From Roridomyces roridus (Eukaryota > Basidiomycota > Agaricomycetes > Agaricales > Mycenaceae), in NCBI GenBank assembly GCA_029378245.1, contig JARKIF010000003.1:1984001-2048000 (forward strand): a stretch of DNA of 64,000 nucleotides, in the 5' to 3' direction. This document shows, piece after piece, positions 1 through 11,515 of the stretch (position 1 is its first letter; every line of letters begins with the position of its first letter). The notes beneath the pieces were generated by a model, which had not been told where the DNA came from, did not search any database, and was given only the letters and a program-made list of their open reading frames with translations. The position numbers and the translations under genes are program-made.

Positions 1-199
1 ACGCTATAAGCGTCCCCTTCGGCTGATCCCACGCATCGACGATTTTGTCCAGGACCTCCTTCCTGCGTCCGGTAATGTACACCTTGGCGCCGCTGGAAGC
101 AAGTCCCTGTGAGAGCATAAGACCGATACCGGTGCCGCCACCCGTTACGAGGGCTACCAGCCCAGTGAGGTCGTAGATGCTCTGAGGGCTGAGGGACAT
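1..199 (-). CDS. Short-chain dehydrogenase/reductase, N-terminal part
   Basis: Only the first 66 or so residues lie in the window; the rest runs off the left edge. The protein begins MSLSPQSIYDLTGLVALVTG and carries the Rossmann dinucleotide-binding motif TGGGTGIG at about residues 19-26. A helix and a second strand, GAKVYITGRR, follow; the Arg pair there is often linked to NADP preference. These are hallmarks of classical SDR oxidoreductases. The substrate cannot be told because the NNAG and YxxxK motifs are outside the window. The ATG at 199 was chosen because the fold starts about 10 residues later, as is usual in this family. Confidence 0.85.
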   Translation of the reverse strand, partial: MSLSPQSIYDLTGLVALVTGGGTGIGLMLSQGLASSGAKVYITGRRKEVLDKIVDAWDQPKGTLIA

Positions 200-253
200 G
201 TTGGTGGGGGGAGATTAGGGGATCGATGCTCGCGTGATAAACTGCACCGGGCC

Positions 254-1392
254 TTATTTTGATAGCCGAGACGGCCCTTTCGGCCCGTCGCTCCGGCGCC
301 TCCGGCGGAAAGAGCCTTGCCATCCGTATTCCAGATACACTGTTTCCAGCCGAGGCAGCTGAGGAGATGTCAGTTTTTCTAACATCGAAAATGATTTCCA
401 ATTACCTTGGGATATGTGCGCATAAAGTGCATCAGGGAGGGAAATGGATATCGTCGCTGCCCCATGTCCGCAAGATAGAGGCAAGTGAGCGACGGGGTAG
501 ATAGATGCGTAACTAGGCGCGTGAGCTCGAGAGGTATATCCGGCGTCTCAACACGAAGGTGCAACCGTATCAGCCATGGCAAGGTGACTCGGCTCTTCTG
601 CACCCAGAGTGGTCTCGGCGGACTCGCCAGGTGTTTCCGTGGAAAGAAGATTTTCAGCTCCCGCAACGCCGTGCATACTGCAAGCATACACAGAACTTCG
701 TTCACGGCTTCCTCGCCTGCAGAAAAACCATGGTGCGTGTAGTCCAGAAATGTGAGATTTCCAAACAAGGAAGGCAACCATGTCAGACGGAGGCCATCTA
801 GGGTCAGGCGCCGTAGTCGAGGTGCATGTCCAGAGAACAAACAGAATTCAGTCGGGTCGTCGTTCGCCCGAAACACCAGCGTCAGTTCCTCCAGCATCTG
901 AGCTCTACGCCCTATACAACACTCCGACAAGGCAGCGTTCATCAGAAAAGGGCCGTATTCCGAGAAAACGATCTCGAGAGTTCGCCAGCGGTGCACAAAC
1001 GGCAAGACCAAATGCATGCACATTTGGACGGTGTAGGCGTCAAGCTGCTGCGCCCCGTCGCGATCGAAACGCCACGGAAGAAGCAGCACGTCAAGAGGAC
1101 ACGCTTTGGCGCGGCGAATACGTTCTCGCCACATTAACTGGTGCGGGCTTAACGAAATGCGGCGCCAGAGGCGCGGGGTGTGCATGGATATCGCACGCCA
1201 GCTGCGGCAAACGTGGGAAACGACGACCGGGAGCATAACTTCGTCTTCTGCCCCGAGAACGAATATTTGCGCCACGATCTCGACCGGAAGGCGTTGGATG
1301 AAATGGATTCGCATGACGCGGGTATGCCAGTGAGGATACGCTTGGCTGTTGGCCGAGCATTCGTTGTCTCGAGAGGAAAAACTGCTCTGCAT
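254..1392 (-). CDS. F-box protein with LRR-like C-terminal part
   Basis: An F-box lies near the N terminus (LPVEIVAQIF, then VSHVCRSWRAISMHTPRLW), the usual basidiomycete pattern in which the F-box is followed by leucine-rich strands. Such proteins normally recruit substrates to SCF ubiquitin ligases through Skp1. A 47-nt intron at 359-405 (GTAATT...CTCAG) joins the main exon in frame to a final exon ending with TAA at 254. The start used is the ATG at 1392. An upstream in-frame ATG at 1728, with a possible intron beginning GTAAGT near 1426, would add an exon, but that extra sequence does not look like a conserved domain. The substrate is unknown. Confidence 0.75.
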
Positions 1393-1839
1393 TGAGTAGC
1401 TCTCAGAAAACGCGTCCGTTGAACTTACAGCCTGGTAATAGCGTTCAATGTGCGTCGTAGGGGAGAGGGCATAGTGTGATTTCCGGGACGCCAGTCCTCC
1501 ATCTTTATACGAGACAAGGAATTGAAACGGAGAGGGTGCTTTGTGTGGTAAGCCCGGATAGATATATGTGCGTCGACAACGCGCCGCCGACAATAAAAAG
1601 CAGTAAGACAGATCCGAGAGAATGGTGGCCGGGTGAAAGCTTCCACCCGGGAATGGAGACCTCAGAAGACAAGGCGGTGTCCAGTCATACTGGTGAAGCC
1701 GGATCTCCTGGCCTATGTGGTCGCGCATGCTCCGAATTTGCCCTTCTCGCGTCCTTTGTTGCTTGAATTACATGTGTCGAGGTGGTGGCGACCAAGTGGC
1801 AGTTGAGTGAGATCTTGAGATCAAATCAAACGCGTCTTC

Positions 1840-4800
1840 ATGGATGATTCACTAAACGCTCTGGGCAGCGCTCTTTCGGCGCTGGAAGGGCAACCTCTTG
1901 ACGTCTCTCTACATGCTACCCATATCCGACTCGCCAAATCACTCGAGGGAATGCCAGAAGAAGCCCTGTCTGCTATGGACATGATGACCTCTTTCCTCGC
2001 GGCGGGAGAGGACATATGGCTGGCTCTCATTCAAGCCAAGCAGGAAGAAGTCAACCTGGACACTGCCAATGGCGTCGAAGAGCTTCTTGCATTGTATAAA
2101 CGCGCAGAGGACGACTACCTATGTGCGCGACTACCTTGTGTTTATATCATTCCTCTGCTAACCGCGATCGAAGCAATTCCAATATTAAAACGGCACGCCG
2201 AGTTCATTGTCGAGCGTTTCGAGAATTACTTGGAGGCCGAGAAGCCTCAGGAGTTGGGGGAACTCTTCTCGACCGAATGGACCCGGCAAGCCCTGACGCA
2301 AGTAGTCGACAAGGGTATCTGGCATCTGACTCAGGTGAGTTCACTCCCTGTTCTTATACAACTCGGATTCACAATTCTACATAGAGTCATATACTATGGG
2401 ACCAACTTCGTGATTGGGAACTCGAAGTATTGGGCAGGACGCCCGACGCGGAAAAGTACGCGGCCCAGTGACTGCTGGTGCCCTTATTGACTGTTGTAGA
2501 CCCCAGGCAGTATCTCATGTCGAAGAACTCTTACTGGCTCGCCTTAGACAACCACACGCCAGTATGATAGTTCTTCAGTTCGCGATGCACGTATTGACTT
2601 CGCCGCAGATTCTGAAGAGACGGCGCAGGCTTACTCTTCTTTCACCACAAACTATAAGCCTAGTGAAGATTACGAGGCCTTGCTCGTTAAAGCGTCAAAA
2701 ATACGAGGCCAGGCCGTCAAAGCATTTCAGCGGCGGGAAACTTGGGAAACATCTCTTGTATGTGCATTTTCTGCAGTATGCCATTGCTTGCCGACATCGT
2801 ATTTCAGGCCCAGTCGAGCTCTTCCGAGACTTTTGCTCTGTACATTGCGGCCGAAAGGCGCGCCAAAACCCCGGATTACTCCATCTTGAGTGTACTATAC
2901 GAACGGGTCATTGCGGAAAGTGCCAAACGGCGGTTCAATGCCGAACAAGGAGCAGAAGAAGCTCTGCGAGCGTTTTGGGCAGGCTACTGTGATACCGCGG
3001 TGAGTTGGCCGTTTCCCTCTCTTGCTTGGGCTCAAAGGTACCAGCGAATCTTGGAACCGGGTAACGATGTTGAGCTTGCCGTATTCCAGCGGGCTGTTCG
3101 TAGCGTTCCTGGTTCAGGGGAGGTTTGGGCGCGGTATATCCGATATCTTGTGAGATTCAGTCGGCTGCACAGTTGCTCGGAACTTATTGGTGTTGTAGGA
3201 ACGCGCGGAAGAACAAGGCGAGGCGTCAGTTCAAAGCATCTCAGGTGAATTCAGCCTCAAAATGCAGAGGAACCCGTTTGACCCCTTTTAGACATCTATG
3301 ACAAGGCGCTCAGTAACAACTTGCTCCAGTTGGATGTCGAGCAGCTTGTGCCTGTTCTTTTGGCTCGTGCAGGTTACGACAGGCGACAGTTTGAGGGTAG
3401 CGCAGGTGAGTTTACAGTTGTCCAAGTGGACCTGCTCACTGGACCCGCGCAGATGAAGACCGTTTCGTTACGATGGTCGCTGGATTGGAGGCCGGGATTG
3501 AATTAGTTCACAATGGTCTCTTTTTGTTTCTCTGCCTCCCGGTGCTCTACTCACTGATCCATAGCTTCTCCGACAGGCGATCCCCGCCTTCGCCTAGAGA
3601 AATACCTGGCTACTCTTGTGCGTCTGTTAACGTTTAATCGGGCCCACACTCACGAAATGCAGTACTCGAATGCAGATATGACCGACAGCGCCATCGAAGT
3701 CTGGCATACGGCCGCAAAACACTACAAGACGAGTTATAATGCTTGGATTTCATACACTGATGCCCTCATGTACGTCCCCTTCTGTTACCGTAGCTTGGGT
3801 ACCCATGTCCCTGTAGTAAAGCCGGCCAGCACGAAAAGGCCCGCAAGGCATTCGCGGACCTTCATTTGAAGCATCTGGACTGGCCCGAGGCCATTTGGGA
3901 GGCCTGGCTTGCTTTTGAGCATATGCACGGATCGGTGGAACAGATTGACGCATGTGGCGACAAGATTGAGAAGGCTCAATTTGTCGTTAATACAAGGCGA
4001 GCCAAGGTGAAGCAGGCATTTTTGTAGCTTCATATCTATTCACTGATCATCTTTCGTAGGCTGCAGAGAAACAGGCGGCTCAATATGCAGCGGAAAATAT
4101 GGCATCAGTGCCTGTAGCGCAGGCTCCGGTACCCGAGGTCACCCCTGCAGAAGCTATGGATGTAGATTCTGGTCCCCGTGGTACGAAGCGATCTGCAGAA
4201 GAAGATCAAGAGGAAGGTCGCAAAAAGGCCAAGATCGGTGGGATCATGTCTTCTATTGCATTCGCTTGTTGATGAATTGCATCAGAACCGAAGCCGACCA
4301 ATCTCAAGAGGTGAGTGACCGAGTACTGCGCATTTTCAAAAGAGATTTATCGGTTGCAGGGATCGTGAAAACAGCACTGTTTTCGTGGCCGAGCTTCCCG
4401 CCGAGGTCACTGAAGAAGAACTGACAACGCTATTCAAAGACGTGGGTGTCTATTTGGTATTCCTCCACAACATCTCAATCCTCAGACAGTGCGGCAAAGT
4501 TCGGGAAATCAAAATCACAGAATTGTCTGGTGCAATGGTTGCTACTGTAGAATTCTTTGAGCGAGCAAGTCTTGCGAACTTTTGTCTGAGTATCAGCTGA
4601 CCATTGTATAGGACAATGTCCCTGCGGCTCTGACCAAGGACAAGAAGAGGTTGCGAGGTCAAGAAGTCGCTGTTCATCTTGCGTGGAAATCGACTCTATA
4701 TGTCACAAACTTCCCTGAAAGCGCTGATGATGCGTTTGTTCGGGAGCTCTTTGGCCAGGTCTTTGTTTTCCTTGGTGTCGATGCATCGCTGATCAGTTCT

Positions 4801-5890
4801 AGTATGGTGTCCTGTTCGACGTGCGTTGGCCCAGCAAAAAGTTCAAGAACACGAGACGGTTTTGTTACGTCCAGTACACCACCCCGGTGAGTAGTGTTGT
4901 GCACTATTTGGCTTTCCTCATCACTTTCACAGACCTCTGCTGTGAAAGCCCTCGAGCTGCACGGTCGCGAACTGGAGCCTGGCCTGCCTCTGAATGTCTT
5001 TGTCTCGAATCCGGAACGCAAGAAAGAACGAACGGATCAGGATGCCAACGAACGGGAGATTTACGTTGCGGGGCTACACAAGTCTGTCACGAAAGGGGAC
5101 TTGGAGAAGCTCTTCAAGCCTGTGAGTTCCCTTTTCTGTCAGCACAGATTGCTCATTGACGACATTTTAGTACGGCGGAGTCAAAGATGTACGTTTGGCC
5201 GCCGACAAAGACGGCCATTGCAAGGGTTTCGCGTTTGTGGAATTCGAGGATGAGGTGCGTATGAAGACTTTGACTCTTCAGATGCTCATTGATCCGCCAG
5301 AAATCTGCCCAAGGCGCTCTGGAAGCTAACAACCAGGAGCTGAAGAAGCGCCGGATTGCTGTGACACTCGCGGATTCCCGTGTCAAGTCAAAAAACAAGT
5401 GAGCAAAAACGGATGGTAATTCGGTGTATATGAACAAGTTTCAGGGACACGGAAAGTGGGCTTGGTCGCAAGGCCGACGCGCGCAGTAGATCTGTGCGGG
5501 TTCGCAACCTTCCTGCGGGTACTCAAGAAGGTTTGCTCCAGCAAGCCATCGAGAAGATCGCCAAGGTGAACCGGGTTGAGGTGTTTAATGACCTGCAAGA
5601 GGCGGTGATTGAGTTGGAGAGTGCTGCGGAAAGCGGGAAGCTGTTACTTCGCACCGAGCCGGTGGTCTTTAACGGGAACACTCTCAAGTTGTCCGAGGAG
5701 AGCACCGACAAGGCGGCACTGAAAAGCGAAGGGCTGTTTGTTCCCCGTGCGGCCAAACCAAGGGCGGGTCTGGGACATCGTAATGCCCCTCGTGCACCCA
5801 TTGCACCTCCGGTAGCTGGCAGGCTCCAAAAACCTGCCTCCTCCGAGCAAGGGCAAGGGCCAAGACGACTTTAGGAAGATGCTTGGATGA
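1840..5890 (+). CDS. PRP24: U4/U6 snRNP recycling factor, Prp24/SART3 homolog
   Basis: In this family Prp24/SART3 re-anneals U4 and U6 snRNA after each splicing round. I traced 23 exons joined by 43-61 nt introns; their lengths sum to exactly 3000 nt (999 residues plus stop). The N-terminal half holds HAT (half-a-TPR) repeats, for example VWARYIRYL- and TSYNAWISYTDAL-type helices. It is followed by an acidic/Lys linker (KRSAEEDQEEGRKKAK), then RRMs starting TVFVAELP, TLYVTNFP and EIYVAGLH, and a weaker fourth starting SVRVRNLP. The C terminus ends DDFRKMLG, matching the conserved LSm-interaction motif known from yeast Prp24. That tail is read only if the 43-nt intron 5780-5822 is removed; without splicing, the frame stops at 5874 with PRRL. 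The intron at 4565-4611 is of GC-AG type. Confidence 0.93.
5780..5822 (+). other. Last intron of PRP24, controls the LSm-binding tail
   Basis: This 43-nt GTAATG...GGCAG segment sits inside an open frame. Splicing it keeps the frame and adds a tail ending DDFRKMLG (stop 5888-5890). Retaining it gives a tail ending PRRL (stop 5872-5874). Its size and borders resemble the other introns of the gene. Confidence 0.75.
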
Positions 5891-5930
5891 TACAATGCTT
5901 GATATTATTGGCTACATTTAATGTACATCT

Positions 5931-6696
5931 TCACTTTGCGGTACCTTGGAAGAACCTGACGCCCTCGCCGTCAGCGACAGCGATCAACTGAGCACGGCCA
6001 GTTTTCGCCAGTACAGCGATGGCTTTGCGCAAGAGACTCATGGGTATGTTGGAGAGCGGGGATTCTAAAGGGGGATCCGTGAATCTCGTAGAATGTTAGT
6101 ATCGTGTTGAGCTGTCCCGTGGAGGTGGCCTGGAAGCCGTCAGAGTGCGTAAAAAGTATTCAAGGGGACATACCCATCCATGTAGGACTTCCGCCCATTC
6201 TTCAGGCAGTCGCCAATAGAGCAGAACAGAGCGTGTCTGCCCTGGGGGGTCGTAGGCAGCCAGATTTTTGGCTGCCAAGGTAGAAAGGATCGCAGGAAAG
6301 ATACGCGGGGAGTATTCTTCCTGTTCTGAATCAAGATGTGCTCCGTCCAAGAGCGACTGACGCACGCACGATTTATCCTCTCATTCCGTAATATTTCCTG
6401 CCATTCGTTGTCCGTCGTTTCCGCGTCTTCTACGCGCAGAACAAACAGTTTGCGGTGTCGGGCGTATGCGAGAATGAGGGTCGTCCAATGTTCGGTCACT
6501 GTCGCGTGCGTGCCTGGATGTGGTTGTTGCCTGTGTTCCGAGATGAATATTGGGATGGAAATTCGAGCAGGGGCTCTAACGTGAAGAAGGGAGGCGCCGA
6601 GTGTACAGAAGGGAGGAGGAAACCTGAGTAGAGTTGCGATTCAAATCGATGTTCGATTCAATGCACAGACGAACCTGTTGGCGTCGTGAAGGACAT
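5931..6696 (-). CDS. VPS25: ESCRT-II subunit Vps25 (with one apparent frame break)
   Basis: Vps25 is the ESCRT-II subunit that links to ESCRT-III in multivesicular body sorting. Five exons were traced: 6675-6696, 6581-6623, 6370-6530, 6174-6325 and 5931-6129. The product has the family's PPFFT opening with a QP two residues later, then WTTLILAYARHRK, WRLPEEWAEVLHGW, and a second winged-helix half with TGQLNTILTFYEI and LLRKAIAVL. It ends in the typical DGEGVRFF strand. Length is about 191 residues, close to the human protein. The last exon carries one surplus base: the frame before and after a five-C run (five G on the plus strand at 6070-6074) differs by one. Removing one C restores a continuous family-like sequence. 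Confidence 0.88.
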
Positions 6697-6929
6697 GATG
6701 ATGGCCTTGATGTGCCCCTAAACTCCGCTCATCACGTTGCTTGCCGCCGTCACGCACGTGCTTTCAGGTCCGCTTCTGATCCCGAGACTACGCGCCGGAC
6801 CGCGAGGCTTGCGCTGTATCATCACCTGTCCTCGGAATCAGGGTTCTGTTCTTGCGAGATGTGGTCGGATGACGAGGCGCTGGGCTGTAAAAACGCTGGG
6901 CTTTCTCAACGACGTAGCAGGCGTCGACC

Positions 6930-9900
6930 ATGTTGCTGCGAAACATTATATCGCCATTGTTTCTTCTGCTTTCGACTTGTTTCGCGTCTTTGCACCCTCG
7001 AAATTCGACAGGATTGACGGACGCGGTCACCTGGGACCCCCACTCACTGTCCATTCTCGGCCAACGCATGGCAATCCTCTCAGCTGAGTTCCACCCATGG
7101 AGACTTCCCGGCGACCCGGAGCAGCTCTGGGCGGACATCTTTCAGAAGATTCGGGCCAATGGTTTCAACACGGTTTCTTGCTATTTTTCTTGGGCACTCC
7201 ATTTTCCTTCACCAGACACCAATGGAGGGCTAGGTCAGTTACTTGGACATTATGAAAGCGTTGACTGAAAAGTCAGGCGATTTTGAAACCCATACATATC
7301 GCGACATCCAAGCGCTTCATCGATGAGGGCAAGAAAGCAGGTCTCTGGATGATTGCGCGGTGAGTTCTTTACCTCAGCGTTGCTCGGTAATTCACAAGAT
7401 GAGCAGTCCTGGTCCTTACATCAGTCAGATTCCTCTTGGAGTGACTCACAGCAATTGTGACCCTTCTTCCAGATGCCGAGACCACTGGTGGAGGATTTCC
7501 AGGCTGGGTTGGCAACATTGCGGGTATTTGATCCATTAACGTCTTCCGGTACCTGTACAGACGATTGAAAGGTTCCCTCCGAACTAACAACACCAACTAC
7601 ACTCAAGCGTGGGTTCCATACATGACCGCCATCTCGAAAATTATCGCCAAGAATCAGATCACCAATGGCGGCCCCAGTAATCGCCTTTTTTTTCTTCTTC
7701 GGTACTCCAGGATTAATCATTGCACCTAGTCATTCTGGTTCAAGCAGGAGGTATATAAATCGAGTCATGCAGGACCGCATTAATTTCTGTCAGAATGAAT
7801 TCAGCGAGGGAACCACTCAAAGTCCCTATATGCAAGCTGTAATCGACACCTATCGTGCCAATGATGTGGTCATCCGTAGGTGATTCGGTCAGTCCATCCA
7901 ACTTTCCTGACTGTTCTTCAGCGATTACTTTCAACGATCAACATGGCGGCGCTACTGGGTATGCCTGGTTGTACTTGGACGCCGCAAGAGTCTCACTTAT
8001 GTAGAAACTTCTCCCCGGACCGCACAAGCCTGGGGGCAGTCAACATTTACTGGTTGGTGCCACGCTCCCAGTGATCAATTCTACCTGACCTCTTGTTCAG
8101 CGGGGACTCGTATCCGCAAGGCGCAAATAGCTGGGCTCAAGTTCAAGCCGTCTATTACTCGGATCACGAGGCCGTTGCTCCTTCAAACCCACTTTGTCTT
8201 GCCGAGGTATTTGCCTTGATCCCACATCTGCATTTGATCTCATGAACACAGTTTGGTGGTGGATTCCTGCTGAACTGGGGAGGGGCTCCCTTTGGCGGAA
8301 CTGGATACGAAAAGTACAGCGAGAACCTGACGAATGCGCAATATGGTGTGTGGGCTCAAGCCGCGAAGAAATTTGCTCATTTTGTGCACAGAGAACGTAT
8401 TCTACAAGGAAAATTAGTGAGTTGCAAGTTGCATGGCACAACCTCGAACCTAATGGACTCAGTGCGCAAACGACGACTATTTTGAGTATGTGGATGTGGC
8501 TCTATCTAGCCTGATATTGACGGCCTTTCAGATATTTACAGTAGGTTGATGCTCGTCATCCGCACCGTGTTGAAACCCCCTTGCAGTGGTGTTCGGCGGA
8601 ACCAATTGGGGTGGAACGGCGGCACCCGTATCTTACACCTCCTATGATTACGGAGGAGGTCAGTAGAACCGCTGCCGCTAGATGCTACTGACCCCGGGAG
8701 CAGGAATCAACGAAAACCGGGTTGCTGGACCCAAGATGAACGAGATGAGGTTGCAAGGTTTGTAAGGTGACTTTCAAATCTGCATGCCATACTCAGTATT
8801 ATTAAGGACTCTTCCTTCGTGTTTCTCGGGATCTGCTGGCTGCCAACCTCCTCGCCAACGGTACCAATTACACCACGTCCTCGCTAATTCACACAGCCGA
8901 ATTGAGAAACCCGGACACTGGGGCAGGTTTCTATGTCACTCGCCATGATAGTTCGGTGTAAGCGCCATTACCTTTCCCTGAAGTTGACCTGATTGATTCA
9001 GTTCCACGGATTTGACCACGACTCAGATCACTGTGCAAACCTCGATGGGGCCGCTTCTCATCCCGCAAACTGGAGTCTTGACCTTTGACGGGCGTGAGAG
9101 CAAGGTTCGGTGCTTTCATCCAATCCAGCTGAGGCTGAATTTTTACCCAGATTCTCGTCACGGACTACGTCTTTGGTCAAAGTGATACTTCGATTCTGTA
9201 TTCAACGGCAGAGTAAGTTTATGCTTCATCTGTTTCGTCAAAATCTCACTGGCCCAGGATTATGACATGGACGACGTGAGTGTCTGTATCAGCTTTCCAA
9301 CCAAGCTCACCTGCGCACAGCATTGATGACACGGACTACATCATATTCTACGCGCTTCCGGGCCAAACCGGCGAGACTTCCTTCATTCTCAATGGACAAG
9401 AAGCCATCGCCGATCTGACGGGGTTGTCTGGTGTCGCTTCCAGCTCTGTAAACGGGACCCTCGTCCTCGATTACTCGCTCAACGGAACTGTCTTCGTCCC
9501 TATCACCTTGGGCGAGTCCAAGATCGTCGCGATCTTGTTGGACAAGGATACGGCGAACCAGTGGCACGCACCAGTCATTCCGGGTTCAGGGAATTTCGGG
9601 AACTTCTTCTCCGTGGGGAGTAATGAAACGTAAGATGATTTTACCTTCATGATTCCGCTGACTTGTACTTGCAGGGTTCTTGTTTCGGGACCATATGTTG
9701 TTCGTACAGCAGAGATTACCGGGAACACCCTGCTTTTGGTGAGTTCTCAGTCCTGGAACATGAATTTGTCTGATTATTCCTAGACCGGAGACTTGGATGG
9801 CCCCACTTCCATTGAAGTAGTGGCACCCCAGTCTGTTTCCCAGATTTCGTGGAATGGCGTAGCCGTGCCGGTGAACAAGACTGCTCGGGGCACGTTCTCG

Positions 9901-11319
9901 GGGCAAGTCGGTTCCGCGAACACGATTACGCTTCCAACGTTGAGTAACTGGAAAGTGTCCGGCAGGTAGGCTCCTCTTCAAGGACGTGAGATGGATGCTC
10001 ATGGTGACGAACCAGTCTTCCTGAGATTGATCCCGATTTTGACGACTCGAGCTTCACGGACGCTGATTTGACGACGACCAATGTATGTATTGTCTGGTTT
10101 CTACCTCCAAGATTGACCCACGACGACTCAAGTACACGAATCTTCCTCCCTTGGCCGGAACACAAGTCCTCTATTCGCAACAATACGGGTAATGCCAGAA
10201 AACAATACATACTCAAGCCCTGACGGGACACGCAGATTTTACGGAGGATACCTCATCTTTCGCGGTCGCTTCAATGCTTCCGGAGCCGAAACCGCCGTCA
10301 GTCTAACGGTGCAATACGGATTCGCGGGCGGCTACTCTGCCTGGCTCAACGGTGTTTTCTTGGGATCGAGCCAAGGTAACTCGACGGTCAGCATGTCGAG
10401 CAATGTTTGGACTTTTCCCAGCGGGAGTCTCAGGGTCAATGAGACCAATGTTTTGGTCGCATTCCAGGGTATGATAAGTCCTCCCGTCCTCGGTTTATGG
10501 TTCATTGATTTGCAGATCACATGGGAATCGTCGAGACAAGCAGTAAACAACGTTCTGTCCCATCTCTGTGGATTGCTGATATATATTTTCCAGCCAATGG
10601 GGGCAAAGAGCCGAGGGGAATCCGAGGTTATGCCTTGGTCGGAGGTAACACCTTATTTGACTCCTGGAAACTGCAGGGAAATTTGGTATGTCTGGTATAT
10701 TTAACAAACAAAAGCAAGCTGATCAATTCAGGGTGGTGCGGCCAATGCGCCGGATACGTTCAGAGGATACCTCAACGAGGGTGGTCTGTGGGCAGAGAGA
10801 GTAGGAGCCCATCTCCCTGGCTTCCCGGACGCGTCGTGGGCCTCTGGATCCCCGCTCTCCGGCGTTTCCAAGGCTGGAATAAATTTCTACCGGACGACTT
10901 TCGAGCTGCCCATCTCGGCTGGCATCGACGCACCTGTTCGGCTATCCGTGACTCGCAGCACCAGCGCTGTCGTGTCAAACTTCCGCCTGCAGATATATTT
11001 GAACGGGTGGCAGATTGGGAAATACGTCAACAGCATAGGGTGGGTGTGGCTTGAGTCTTGCACTTGATTCCTCTTCTAATCCGTTTCAAGCCCGCAAACT
11101 GTATTCGTACTCCCAGCGAGTATCCTGCGTAGAGAGTCGGCGAATACGTTGGCAGTGTCTGTGTGGGCCATGGACGCATCGGGTGCGACGGTGGAGGGGC
11201 TGGAAATCATATCCGACGGGGTTTTCTCCTCTGCGCTCGAGTTGAAGGATTACGCGTCGCCGGATTTCGAGGCCCAACAGCATTTGAGGCCTGCTTCCAA
11301 ATTCATTGAGCCTATGTAA
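6930..11319 (+). CDS. GH35 beta-galactosidase, secreted, with one apparent frame break
   Basis: A large multi-exon gene for about 1000 residues. The N terminus (MLLRNIISPLFLLLSTCFAS) is a signal peptide. The catalytic barrel shows RPGPYI, NAETTGGGFPGW, NGGP, then NEFSEG, DVVIPITFND, GAVNIYW and, around the expected nucleophile, CLAEFGGGFLLNWGG. Later comes FGGTNWGG with YDYGGG, then the beta-sandwich domains common in fungal GH35 enzymes, ending SKFIEPM. GH35 enzymes remove beta-linked galactose from plant polysaccharides or glycans. Close to the acid/base Glu, the exon ending at 7750 reads ...LVQA-GGAG before a GTATAT donor. The family motif would be QAENE, so one extra G appears there. Either the splice is unusual, the base is an error, or this allele is broken. 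Confidence 0.85.
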
Positions 11320-11515
11320 TGGTGTCGTTGGAGTCTGTACCCAGTCGCCTTTGTTTATTTCTTCGTCAACGTGTTCTCGATGCGGTCATACTGATCATGC
11401 ATCACTGCCCCGCCTGAAACGGGTCCCTCTAGACCGCCGACTCTTGTGAGGCTCTCCGTCGACTGCCAAGGGAGCGGCTGAGTCCTTTCGTCTCTCACTC
11501 TATCTATTCTTCATC

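Noticed and set aside
379..1728. Full 449-codon frame of the first F-box gene taken as one exon
   Set aside because: A good donor (GTAAGT) lies inside it at about 1426, and a better 3' reading uses the 47-nt intron at 359-405, so the single-exon model is unlikely.
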